Part shown: positions 43,380-52,159 of the stretch, piece after piece | How the letters are laid out: each line of letters opens with the position of its first letter | Numbering within the stretch: position 1 is the first letter of the stretch | DNA from: Atherix ibis | Lineage: Eukaryota; Arthropoda; Insecta; Diptera; Athericidae | Direction of reading: 5' to 3' | NCBI GenBank assembly: GCA_958298945.1 | Contig: OY282609.1 | Location: forward strand, 57,136,220 to 57,200,219 | Length of the DNA stretch: 64,000 bases | The notes under the pieces: model-generated | Seen by the model: the letters and a program-made list of their open reading frames with translations, nothing else | Told to the model about the DNA's origin: nothing | The model's database searches: none | Made by a program: the position numbers and the translations under genes

Positions 43380-44837
43380 TATAAATTTTCGATTGAAATT
43401 TAGGGAAGAGTTTATTACAACAATATTGTTAAAAGATTGACTCCTTAACCATCGTCAAAAAAGTTTAGAAATAATTCTTTGGTAAAATTTTGGCCACATA
43501 ATACCAAACTGGATCAGTAATATTACAAAACTGGACCAGTAATATTTTTTTACGACGACATTTGTCAAAAAATGACTCCTCAACTAGCTTAAAAAGTTCA
43601 CTATAGAAAAGTTTAAAAAAATTGGACCAAATGTGTCTAGTGAGGTTGGAAAAAACATTTTTGTTAAGTTTTTTTATATCAAAGCTTTTTAAGAAAAAAG
43701 GACCAAAGTGGGTTCTAAGGTAAGATCTAGCTTTACAAATTTTTTAAGAAAAATGTTTCAATAAAATTCAAAAGCTATTGAACCGCATTAACTCTTAAAA
43801 ATGGGGCAGAGGGTTTTTCCGCAAACATTTTTGAAGAAATTGGTTCCATAAGTGGTTTAAACAAATTTTAGAATTTTTTTTTTGCAATGAAGTTTAGGAA
43901 AAATTCATTCAGTATGCTTGGGAAAGCAACGTTTTAAAGAAAAATAATTTTAAAAGTAGCTTAAAACTTATGAAATCTATTTAAAAATAACCAAATAAAA
44001 TTTAGCATGATAGTTTTACAAAGTAAATTCCCGAAGTAGATTTTTTAAAATTTATCAAAGATAAAATTTGGGAAAAATTTAATTAAACTGTGGCCTTGTG
44101 AGGGTCTAAACTAACTTCATAAATTTAAAAAAAATTCTTAAAAAACTTAGAAAAATGAAATTTAAATTGACATAAATTGCTTAAAACAACATTTTTAGAA
44201 AATTCGCCCTTTAAGGTATCTAAAAAAAAGTTTTCCCTTTGTAAACTTTTGAAAAAAATTGTACCAAAACTTATTTAAATAAGTATTTCTCTTAATGCCC
44301 ATTGACATTAAGAGAAATACTTATTAAAATTTATTTGTTTTAATTAAGTGCAATTTGGTCTAGTGTTATTAGAAAAAGTATTTTTAAATCCAAATTTTTG
44401 ATAATTGGTTCCTAAACTAATGTTAAAAAAATGTTAGAAATTTTTCTGTATGAAAATTTTAAAGAAATTGAATCCAACTGGTCCAGAATAATTACAAGAA
44501 GTTAACATTTGCTTTAAACAAATTTTTCAGAATATTTCCATAGTAAAATGTTATTGAATTAGATTAAACTATTTTAGTAAGATTTTTACGACCGTATTTT
44601 TGCAGATTTATTTCTAAAAAATATTCAAATTTTTTTAGAAGAAAATTTGGTGAAATTTGTATGAATTTGAATTAAATTTAACTCTAAATAATAAAGAAGA
44701 GTATTTCTACGATAAAATTATTCAAAACCTATTACCTAAACCAACTTAAAAGAATTTTAGAAATTTTTCTTTCGAAAGCTTTTGCAGAAATAAGTTCAAA
44801 CTTGCTTTCAAATTCACGAAGGAAAATGTTCCTTATG
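43380..44837. repeat. Degenerate AT-rich tandem-like array
   Basis: Phrases such as 'gactcctcaacta.cttaaaa', 'ggttcctaaactaatgtta' and 'gtttagaaataattctt' recur with changes at about 43439, 43571, 43843, 44105, 44407 and 44730, often followed by 'ttgga.caaa.tgg'. I read this as a decayed repeat array. No gene. Confidence 0.5.
44278..44325. repeat. Perfect 20-bp inverted repeat with 8-nt loop
   Basis: Arms 44278-44297 and 44306-44325 are exact reverse complements; core 'aagtatttctcttaatg'. Confidence 0.97.
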
Positions 44838-44839
44838 TA

Positions 44840-45741
44840 GGGTTTTCCAAAAGAAGTGATCTGATTTCTTTTTTAAAAAAAAACACTAATTGTTAAGGAA
44901 ATTCAAATGTTTTTTATTTAATGTGAAGAACAATCGATACAATAAGGTTCCGAATAAAACGTCATTCAAATGGCCTCCACGACTTCTTTTGCAGGAACGA
45001 ATTCGATGAACCCAATTTTCAAACACTTTTTCCACTAAATCAAGTCGTATGTCAGGAATAGCACCTTCAATATTAACTTCTAAAGCTTGACGAGAATCTG
45101 GTTTATTGCTAAAGATCAATGACTTTAAATAACTCAAAAAAAATAGTCTAATGGTGTAAATCACAACTTCTTGGAGGCCATTCAATGTCACAATTTCTTG
45201 AAATAATCGAATCTCCAAATTTTTCTCGCAATAATTCGGTTGTTGCACGTGCTGTGTGGCACGTAGCCCCGTCTTGTTGGAACCAGATGTTGTAAAGATC
45301 AACTTCTTCCAATTTCGGCCATAAAAATTTGGTTATGATCGATCTATACCGCTCTCCATTGACAGTAACGGTGTTACCACCTTCATTTTGAAAGAAGTAC
45401 GGACCGATGATTCCACCAGACCAAAAACCACACCAAACTGTCAATTCATGTGAATGTAATGGGTGTTCATGAATAATTTGTGGATTTTCTTCGCACCAGA
45501 ATTAACAGTTTTATTTATTTACCGCACCACTCAGATGAAAGTGAGCCTCATCGGAGAAGATGATTTTCTTAAATTGGAGAACGATTATTTTGATAATAAA
45601 ATTGAATTATTTGTAAACGTTGTTCTTGCGTATATCTCTCCATGATGAAATTGTAAACATTACTGAAAACAATGAAAAAAAGACGTATTATAAATGGCCG
45701 AAACGTCACTTAGAAATCATATCACTCTTATTGGAAAACCC
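44840..45741 (-). mobile_element. DD41D transposon M, internally deleted
   Basis: The inverted termini 'gggttttccaaaagaagtga' (44840) and its near-copy ending at 45741 are flanked by TA at 44838-44839 and 45742-45743. Length is 902 bp, shorter than an autonomous element because the N-terminal coding part is deleted. Its right flank is mitochondrial ND5 sequence; its left flank is not. Confidence 0.92.
44950..45650 (-). pseudogene. DD41D transposase pseudogene (element M)
   Basis: Readable from about 45650 downward: KIIFSDEAHFHLSG with the first Asp, 'avnkqn', a stop, then the ORF 45444-45148 with MTVWCGFWSGGIIGPYFFQN, YNIWFQQDGATCHTARATTE (second Asp) and IEWPPRSCDL. A 1-bp deletion there puts the third-Asp motif (PLDYFF) in another frame. 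The C-terminal region (DIRLDLVEKVFENWVHRIRS) is readable further down. Frameshifts, a stop and loss of the DNA-binding domain inactivate it. Confidence 0.87.
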
Positions 45742-45767
45742 TATATGTGCAGGTGCTATTATTCATA
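45742..45767 (+). repeat. 26-bp ND5-derived inverted repeat, left copy
   Basis: An exact reverse complement of 46689-46714, immediately outside the two ends of mariner L. It encodes the mitochondrial ND5 motif MCAGAIIH ('atgtgcaggtgctattatt'). Confidence 0.95.
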
Positions 45768-46688
45768 CGAGGTCTGTTCAAAAAGTATTGCGAATTTTGA
45801 ATTTCCGCGGGTTACGTATATTTGATTTTCGATTTTTTTATTGCGTTATGTTGGTACTCATGTCTCTCACTTATGCCGACAAGCTCGGCCATTTTGATTG
45901 TTCAGTTAATTTTTGACAGCTGCTTTGTTTGCACATGTTTTGCCTCCTCTTCGATTTTTGCCAATTCCAAGAAATTGATCAAAGAATCTGTTTCGGGAAT
46001 AAGAAAAAGTCACAAGGGGGCAGATCTGGGAAATATGGTGGCTGCGACATTATTAGTGTATTGTTTTTGGCCAAAAATACGTGTAGAAGCAACGATGCGT
46101 GAGCAGGGGCGTCATCATGCAGCAAAAGCCAATTTTTGTTCTTCCACAAATCCGGGCATTTCTGGCGGATTGCATTGCGAAACTTGCGCATTACTTGCAG
46201 GTAATACTCCTTATTGACCGTTCTACCCTGTGGCAAGAACTCATAATGCACCACGCCCCTGCAATCGAAGAAAACTGTAAGCAAAACCATCACATTCGAC
46301 CGAACTTGCTGCGCTTTTTTCGGTCTTGGCTCGTGCGGCAGCTTCCATTAGGATGATTGAGCACTAGTTTCCATGTCATAACCATTAACCTATGATTCGT
46401 AACTAGTTATGACCCTCTGGAGCAAATTTGGGTCATGTCGGACAGAGTCCAACAGCTCCTTAGAAATGTTAATACGATGCTGTTTTTGGTCGAAAATGGG
46501 TAAAAATCGAAGACGAGCCAAAACATGTCCAAGCAAAGCAGCTGTCAAAAATTAACTGAACATTCAAAATGGCCGAACTTGCTGGCATAAGTCTCATAAG
46601 TAACAACATAACGCCACAAAAAATCGAAAATCGACTAAAAGTAATCCGCGAAAATTCAAAATTCGCGATACTTTTTGAACAGACCTCG
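45768..46688 (-). mobile_element. Mariner L with a 5' end at both termini
   Basis: Both ends begin with the 5' terminal sequence of the family ('cgaggtctgttcaaaaag', then 'gcgttatgttg' and 'ttcagttaatttttgacag'). Compare element A at 3890, whose true 3' end is different. The inverted arms are about 200 bp (45768-45967 and 46480-46688) with roughly 9 percent divergence. TA is present at 45766-45767 and 46689-46690. The 3' third of a normal element is missing and replaced by the second 5' end. Confidence 0.9.
45992..46480 (-). pseudogene. Mariner transposase core pseudogene (element L)
   Basis: Down from about 46480: QHRINISKELLDSVRHDPNL, then VITSYESW in place of the first catalytic motif TGDESW (Asp changed to Tyr) and a stop at the Trp codon that follows. 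46293-45979 gives VFFDCRGVVHYEFLPQGRTV, WLLLHDDAPAHASLL (second Asp), and PPYFPDLPPCDFFLFPK (third Asp, 34 residues on). The DNA-binding domains and the C-terminus are absent; the frame runs into the inverted 5' end. It is inactive. Confidence 0.9.
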
Positions 46689-47173
46689 TATGAATAATAG
46701 CACCTGCACATATAAATAATAAAGCCTTACATAAAGCATTGGTTAATAAATGAAAAAATGCTTATTTAAAAAATCCTATTGATAAAATTTTTGTTATTAA
46801 TCCTAATTGACTTCATGTAGATAAGGCAATAATTTAAAAAAAAAATAATAAATAAAATTCAAACTAACATAATAAAATGATTAATATTGATATATTAAAG
46901 AATATTAATCTTATTCAATCAAACAAAAATGTTATTACAATTCTTGAACTATTTAAAGAAACAACTTCTCATTTAATAAAAATTACGAAATTATTTAATA
47001 ATAAATAAAAATTACAATTCTTGAACTATTTAAAGAAACAACTTCTCATTTAATAAAAATTACGAAATTATTTAATAAAAATTTTATTCTTACCATAAAA
47101 TAAATAATCTAATACTAATTGAAAATAAAAATAAAAATCTGATTAAACAAATAGAAATATGATATATTTAATG
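46689..47173 (-). pseudogene. ND5: ND5 fragment of the NUMT, internally deleted
   Basis: NADH dehydrogenase subunit 5 of respiratory complex I, mitochondrial copy in the nucleus. Two blocks remain: the N-terminal part (about 46870-47173, with EVVSLNSSRIVMTFLFDWMS) and a central part (46689-46830, with the conserved WSQLGL and HLLTNAL...MCAGAIIH motifs). Roughly 200 residues between them are missing compared with insect ND5, and the C-terminal half is cut off at the mariner. TGA at the Trp positions shows it was made for the mitochondrial code. Stops and a frameshift are present. Confidence 0.9.
46935..47077. repeat. 66-bp tandem duplication inside the NUMT
   Basis: Units 46935-47000 and 47012-47077 are identical ('ttacaattcttgaactattt' at the start), separated by 11 bp. 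The unit covers the ND5 stretch around EVVSLNSSRIV. Functional ND5 could not tolerate it, so it arose after transfer to the nucleus. Confidence 0.93.
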
Positions 47174-47237
47174 ATCTAAGATGAAAATTTCATATCATTA
47201 ACACCACAAATCAATATTTTACTTAAACTACTTAAAT
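47174..47237 (-). pseudogene. trnH: Mitochondrial tRNA-His (GTG) copy in the NUMT
   Basis: A cloverleaf can still be drawn on the minus strand: acceptor stem ATTTAAG/CTTAGAT (7 pairs, one T-G), anticodon stem TTGAT/GTTAA around the loop TTGTGGT (anticodon GTG), and T arm ATGAA/TTCAT. It lies between the ND4 stop and the ND5 start, as in insect mitochondrial DNA. In the nucleus it is not expected to work. Confidence 0.87.
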
Positions 47238-47241
47238 AATA

Positions 47242-47435
47242 TTATAATCACAATAAAAAATATTCACTTTTTATAATCAATAAATTTAAAGGTAATCAAT
47301 GTAAAAATATTAATAAATATTCTCGAATATTATTACTTAAATTAGAAAAGATACCAGAAAAATATTTTCCAATAAATACCTCCACTCCTCTTGAATATAT
47401 AAAAAATTGATGGAATAAATCCAAATTGAACAGTG
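47242..47435 (-). pseudogene. ND4: ND4 C-terminal fragment of the NUMT
   Basis: Read with the mitochondrial code on the minus strand it ends NIREYLLMFLHWLPLNLLIM, then KSEYFLLWL and TAA (47244-47242), the usual C-terminus of insect ND4. About 60 codons are present before similarity fades near 47435. Confidence 0.88.
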
Positions 47436-48593
47436 TGTGCGGAAAAATTTACTTTATAAACACACCTCAAGTCATGTTGAGACCGTCGCATATGAGCTTC
47501 TACAAAATATCGAACTTGAATTGGAATTTTTACTTTTTTAACTTACAGAGAACAGTTTTCATTCCTGTTGCATATTTTTCATATATTAAGTAACTTTTAC
47601 CACTATTTTTGTATGCATTTTTATCAGAAATCCTTTCAAATAAAAATTGTTCTTTCTTCGTTCAGTAGTTTTGAATGCATTTCATCCCAACAGATACAAA
47701 GAAAACATAGAGAAGAAATATGAAAACTTTAACAAAACACAAGAGAAATAAAATTCTTTCTTCTAATGTACATATCCCGATCCTTTCTGATATTTACATG
47801 AGGAATTTTTTGCCCTACGAATGCATACATGTTCGTATATGAAGAGAAATTTCTCTTATTTATTATTCAATAAATTGTTTTCTTGGCTTTTTTTCTTATA
47901 AAGAAATATTTTTGTTGATAAAGTATCAATAAAAAGAAGTTTTTAGAATTTTTCCAGAAAGTCAATGGACAATTTCCATACATATGTGTATGCTAACATA
48001 TTCACAAAAAGGACATGAGAACATCTCTCTGTTTGTTGGCTTTTTGGGAATTTTTTCGAACATTTTTACGAATTTTTTATTTTTTTATTTGGTGAAATAT
48101 TTTTAAAATGACTATTCAGTCAAATAGATTCTTTAATGTAAGGTAGATCTTTTATATGTGACAAATTAAAGACTATTTGGAGATTATTACTATGTGAGTA
48201 TTGACAGCACTTTAACTAAAAATTGGGTATCGTAAATTAGGTAAATTTAATTCCAAAACTGAAAAAAAAGGATTAAAAAGGGGAAGAGAAATTCTATTCT
48301 GAATGTGGGTAATTTTGGACGATTTGCCCACTGTTAAAAAAAAAATAACCCAAAAAATAAGACAGAAGTCGTATGATTAGCAGATGGGGAGGCCACTATT
48401 AATATTAATTTCCATTTTTTTACTAATCCTTAATTAGTTAGTTTATCAAGAGTGGTCCAAACCAAAAATTGTTTAAATTTGGTCATGAAGTGAGTAATTT
48501 TTCCTAATTACTTCACTCTTAATTATGGCACCAGTCCTTTTAGACTAGTTAAACTAAAAAAATCATTAGTGAGCTATACTTTTTGCTGGTTTA
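47436..48593. other. AT-rich interval, nothing recognised
   Basis: No ORF of note, no mitochondrial similarity recognised beyond 47435, and no transposon ends. Confidence 0.5.
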
Positions 48594-48595
48594 TA

Positions 48596-49794
48596 CCAAG
48601 TGTATAAGCTTAAATCCGATGTTTTTTGTCAAAAAACAGATGTTTTTTTTTCATAGAAAGCATTAACAAATTAATTCAAAGTACTGGCCCTCGCTAGCTA
48701 TGCATTTTTCCCATCTCTCGGGCAATTTGTGGATAACAAGCCAAAAAAAGTCCTTCTGTTTCGAGAAAAACCACTCATCAAGCCATTTTCGGACGTCTTC
48801 GTAAGAATCGAAGTGCTGCTCAGCGAGCGCGTGGTCCATCGACGAAAACAGGTGGTAGTCGGAAGGGGCCAGATCTGATGAATAAGCGGGGTGGGGTAGC
48901 ACTTCCAAGTTGAGTGTCTCCAAGTAGTTTCGGACCATTTTTGACGAATGCGATGGTGCGTTGTCGTTGAGGAAAATCAGCTTGTCATGTCTTTGTTGAT
49001 AATCCGTCTTTTTTTCCCTCAGAGCACGGTGCAATTTGATCAGTTATTGGTGGTAGTGGTGGGTATTGACAGCTTCACTAGGTTTCAACATCTCATAGTC
49101 GATGATACCCTGCTGATCCCACCAAACGCACAGCATCGTCTTCCGTCCGAAGCGATTTGGTCTTGGGGAAGATGTTCATGGTTGGCCGAAATCAACTCAC
49201 GTCACAATCCGATGCAAGAACGACTTTCTTTTTGTCTGGAGAGCAAAATTTCGCATGTGTTTTGGCGTCGCTCTATCTGCCTATCGTTCAATTCATGCGG
49301 CACCCATTTTCCAATCCTTTCAATCTTCCCCATGGCACGCAGACGCATGGAAATGGCTGGTTGAGTAACACCCAATTGCTCCGTGAGCATTTATTGTGAT
49401 TGGGTATCGTCTTCATCCAAAAGAGCCTGCAATTGATGGTCCTCAACCTTCCTAGACCGATTTGAACGCTTCTTGTCCCACAAGTCAAATTTTGCCGTCT
49501 TTGAACCAACGAAACCGATAAAGCACTGTCACCATAGGCCTTAATAAGCATTCGATGCTATCTCTTTAAATTGAAGCAGAAAAGCAGAGCTTCCCGCATA
49601 TGCTCTTTTTCTGGCATAAAATTAGACATGATTACCAAAATGTATGTTGTTGTATGAAATTGCTGATAATGTGCACTGATTAATGTTAATAGATGTCAAA
49701 TTCATAAAAAAAAAGTATGGCGTGTCCATGGTAGCTTAATACAGTCACTCACGCCATCTATGACCAAACACCGGATTTAAGCGTATACACTTGG
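48596..49794 (-). mobile_element. Mos1-like (mauritiana) mariner I
   Basis: Inverted termini 'ccaagtgtataagctta' (48596) and near-copy ending 49794 are flanked by TA at 48594-48595 and 49795-49796. Length is 1199 bp against 1286 bp for Mos1. Confidence 0.94.
48663..49629 (-). pseudogene. Mos1-like transposase pseudogene (element I)
   Basis: ATG at 49629 (MSNFMPEKEHMREALLFCFN). Frameshifts interrupt the first DNA-binding domain (HRMLIKAYGDSALS is readable). 49390-49202 gives MLTEQLGVTQPAISMRLRAM and KWVPHELNDRQIERRQNTCE, the second helix-turn-helix and linker. The GDEKW block that carries the first catalytic Asp has been deleted: after RIVT the DNA runs into a stop. 49034-48663 is clean: KLIFLNDNAPSHSSKMV (second Asp), HPAYSSDLAPSDYHLFSSMD (third Asp), and a full C-terminus (KLPERWEKCIASEGQYFE). 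Confidence 0.92.
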
Positions 49795-49796
49795 TA

Positions 49797-51319
49797 TTTT
49801 ATTAAGAACTTCCTTACTTGATAATATCTAAGACGATCCTTTTCCAATACAAGGCAAAAAAGTATTAAAATAATCAACAAGGACTAATCTTTCCTAAGTT
49901 AAGCCCTTGAAATTAACACTACCCGCTGGGCTCAAAAAGAGATTATTTCCAGAAAATGTAGGGCTAGAAATTCAGTAATAAAAAATATTTTTTTGATGGT
50001 ATAAAGTAGCCTTCGCGTCAGTGTACACCTTAAAATGAACTGTGTCCTTATGTAAAGTGTATTATTTTTTTAAAAATAAAAATAGGATACATAGTCTGTT
50101 AGACTTTAAAAGTCCGATAAAAATAGGTTCTGTCGATATCAAGATTTCTTGGTAGCCTATATCTTGAAGTTTAGATAAAATTTGGACTATGCTTCAAAGT
50201 TTAGTTAAGATTTTTTTCTGACACAAAATTGGGTTGTCAACATACTAAGATCTATAAGATTTAAATTATGCTCTTAAGTTATGGCTATATTTATTTTTTA
50301 TTCCAAAAAGTGTCTATAGCCATATAAGCTTAAGAAATTCAGAATCAACATAGTATAACACAATTTAAGGTCCTTTATAGCCTTGATCTTCAAATTTAGA
50401 GTAGAGCAAATTTTTTTTGAAACATGTCAGCATAGGTCTTGAAATTTGGAATATGACTCAAAGTTGAGTCCAAGTTTTTCATGATGAAGAAAAATCAAGA
50501 GCAGATTGAGATGTGAATTTAGACTGTATTCCAAGAATAAAGCAAAATTTCGTTTTAATCAAAACTTAGGTCTTATAATTCAGTATTATGATTTGGATTA
50601 GGGCAAGATTATTTTGAGACATATGATCGAGGCGAGATTGTTTTTATCATGTAGCAGCCTAAGTCTTTAATTTGAGATTATACCTAAAAGTAGAATTTAG
50701 TTTTTTATAGAATCAATAAATCAATAGCAAACTTAGACATATATTATCGATTGCGTCGTAAGACTACGACTAGATTTATTTTAGAGTGAAAATTGGGGTC
50801 AGGTCTTAAAAGTTAGACTATTTTTTTATAGCAAGGCATGTTTTTTTTTTATCATAATAAAGGGTACTGTGCAGCTTAAATTTTTATTAGTTTAAAACAA
50901 AATAGAACCCATTGAACTTGTTTTCTGCTATAAAAATTTTTAATTTTAAATTAATATGGAAATATGCAACTAGCCAACAGACTACATACTAAAATTTATA
51001 TTATTCTCTAAGAGCCGAAAGCAGCTTATGTTATGAAAGTTAAGCGAAAATTCAGTATCAATACAGGGAATTTTTGCTTAGCTACACAATAGAGCTGATG
51101 TCAGTCTAAAATTTAGACAACGGTTCAGGATCAATGCATGATTGCCACAACATGGAATCTACAGTCTCCTCAGTTTTGAATTTTAAATTTTATCTCAAAG
51201 TGTACAACAGATCTTTTATAATATAAAAAAAAGTCGTCAACAAATTAAAACTTAGAATGGGCGCAAAGATTAGGACGAATTTCCTATCTCTTAAATCAGG
51301 ATTGAAGGTTGTGCATATG
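49797..51319. other. AT-rich interval with repeated words, no gene
   Basis: From about 50090 to 51250 phrases such as 'cctatatcttgaagtttag', 'taggtcttgaaatttgg' and 'cctaagtctttaatttgag' recur with variations, so this may be another decayed repeat array. No gene is recognised. Confidence 0.4.
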
Positions 51320-52159
51320 GGAGTGAGCGTATTAAGCTACCATGGGCACGCCATGCTTTTTTTTATGAGATTGACATCTGTCAACATTAATCAGTGCATA
51401 TTGTCAATAATTTCGTACAACAACATACATTTTTTCATTGGTAATCATATCTAATTTTGTTCCAGAAAAAGAGCATATACGGGAAGGTCTGCTTTTCTAC
51501 TTCAATTTGAAGAAATCGGTTTCCGAATCGCATCGAATGCTTATGGTGGCCTATGGTGATAGTACTTTATCGGAAACAACGTGCCGAGATTGGTTTCATT
51601 TGTTCAAAGGCGGAAATTTTGACTTATAAGACAAGAAGTGTGCAATTCGGCCTAGGAAGGTTGAAGACCATCAATTGCAGGCTCTTTTGGACGAAAACAA
51701 TACCTAATCGTAAGAAATGCTCGCAAATTGCACCGTGCTCTGCATGAAAATAATACGGATTATCACCAAAGATATGACAAGCTAATTTTCCTCCACGATA
51801 ACGCACCATCGCACACGTCAAAAATGGTCCGAAACTACTTGGAGACACTCAACTGGGAGGTGCTATTCCACCCCGTTCATTCATCAGATCTGGCCCCTTC
51901 CGACTACCACCTGTTTTCGTCGATGAGCCACGCGCTCGCTGAGCAGCACTTCGATTCTTACGAAGAAATGGCTTGATGAGTGGTTTGCCTTGAAAGCGAA
52001 GGAATTTTTTTGGCGTGGTATCAACAAATTGTCCGAGATATTGGAAAAATGCGTAGCTAGCGAGGGCAACTACTTTGAATAAATTTGTTTTTGCATTCTA
52101 TGAAAAAAAAACATGTGTTTTTTGACTAAAAAACAGCGGATTTAATCTTATAAATCTGG
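51320..52159 (+). mobile_element. Mos1-like mariner J, 5' terminus missing
   Basis: The left edge corresponds to an internal position of element I ('attaagctaccatggg'); the left terminal repeat is absent. The right terminus 'ttataaatctggta' is present but changed, ending near 52159. About 840 bp. It is closest to element I (same strand-specific order of motifs) and has a large internal deletion. Confidence 0.85.
51450..52081 (+). pseudogene. Mos1-like transposase pseudogene (element J)
   Basis: The start codon position carries ATA instead of ATG (then SNFVPEKEHIREGLLF). The first DNA-binding domain is readable (LKKSVSESHRMLMVAYGDST), followed by a frameshift. The second DNA-binding domain and the first-Asp block are deleted. 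The catalytic part resumes at about 51727: MHRALHENNTDYHQRYDKLI, LHDNAPSHTSKMV (second Asp), SSDLAPSDYHLFSSMSHALA (third Asp), a frameshift, then KWLDEWFALKAKEFF and the C-terminus to TAA at 52079-52081. Confidence 0.88.

Larger units (their letters stand above)
46689..47435 (-). other. Nuclear mitochondrial insertion (NUMT): ND5-tRNA-His-ND4
   Basis: The insertion carries, in insect mitochondrial order on one strand, part of ND5, the tRNA-His gene and the 3' end of ND4, all coding on the minus strand. Translated with the invertebrate mitochondrial code, ND5 gives ALSTWSQLGLITKILSIGFF ... AFFHLLTNALCKALLFMCAG, and near its start WEVVSLNSS then IVMTFLFDWMSLM. About 600 bp between these ND5 blocks is missing. 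A 66-bp duplication and in-frame stops show decay in the nucleus. The right limit near 47435 is approximate. Confidence 0.92.

Noticed and set aside
47174..47237. A functional nuclear tRNA gene.
   Set aside because: Its structure is of the mitochondrial type, without the usual internal promoter boxes, and it sits within a NUMT.
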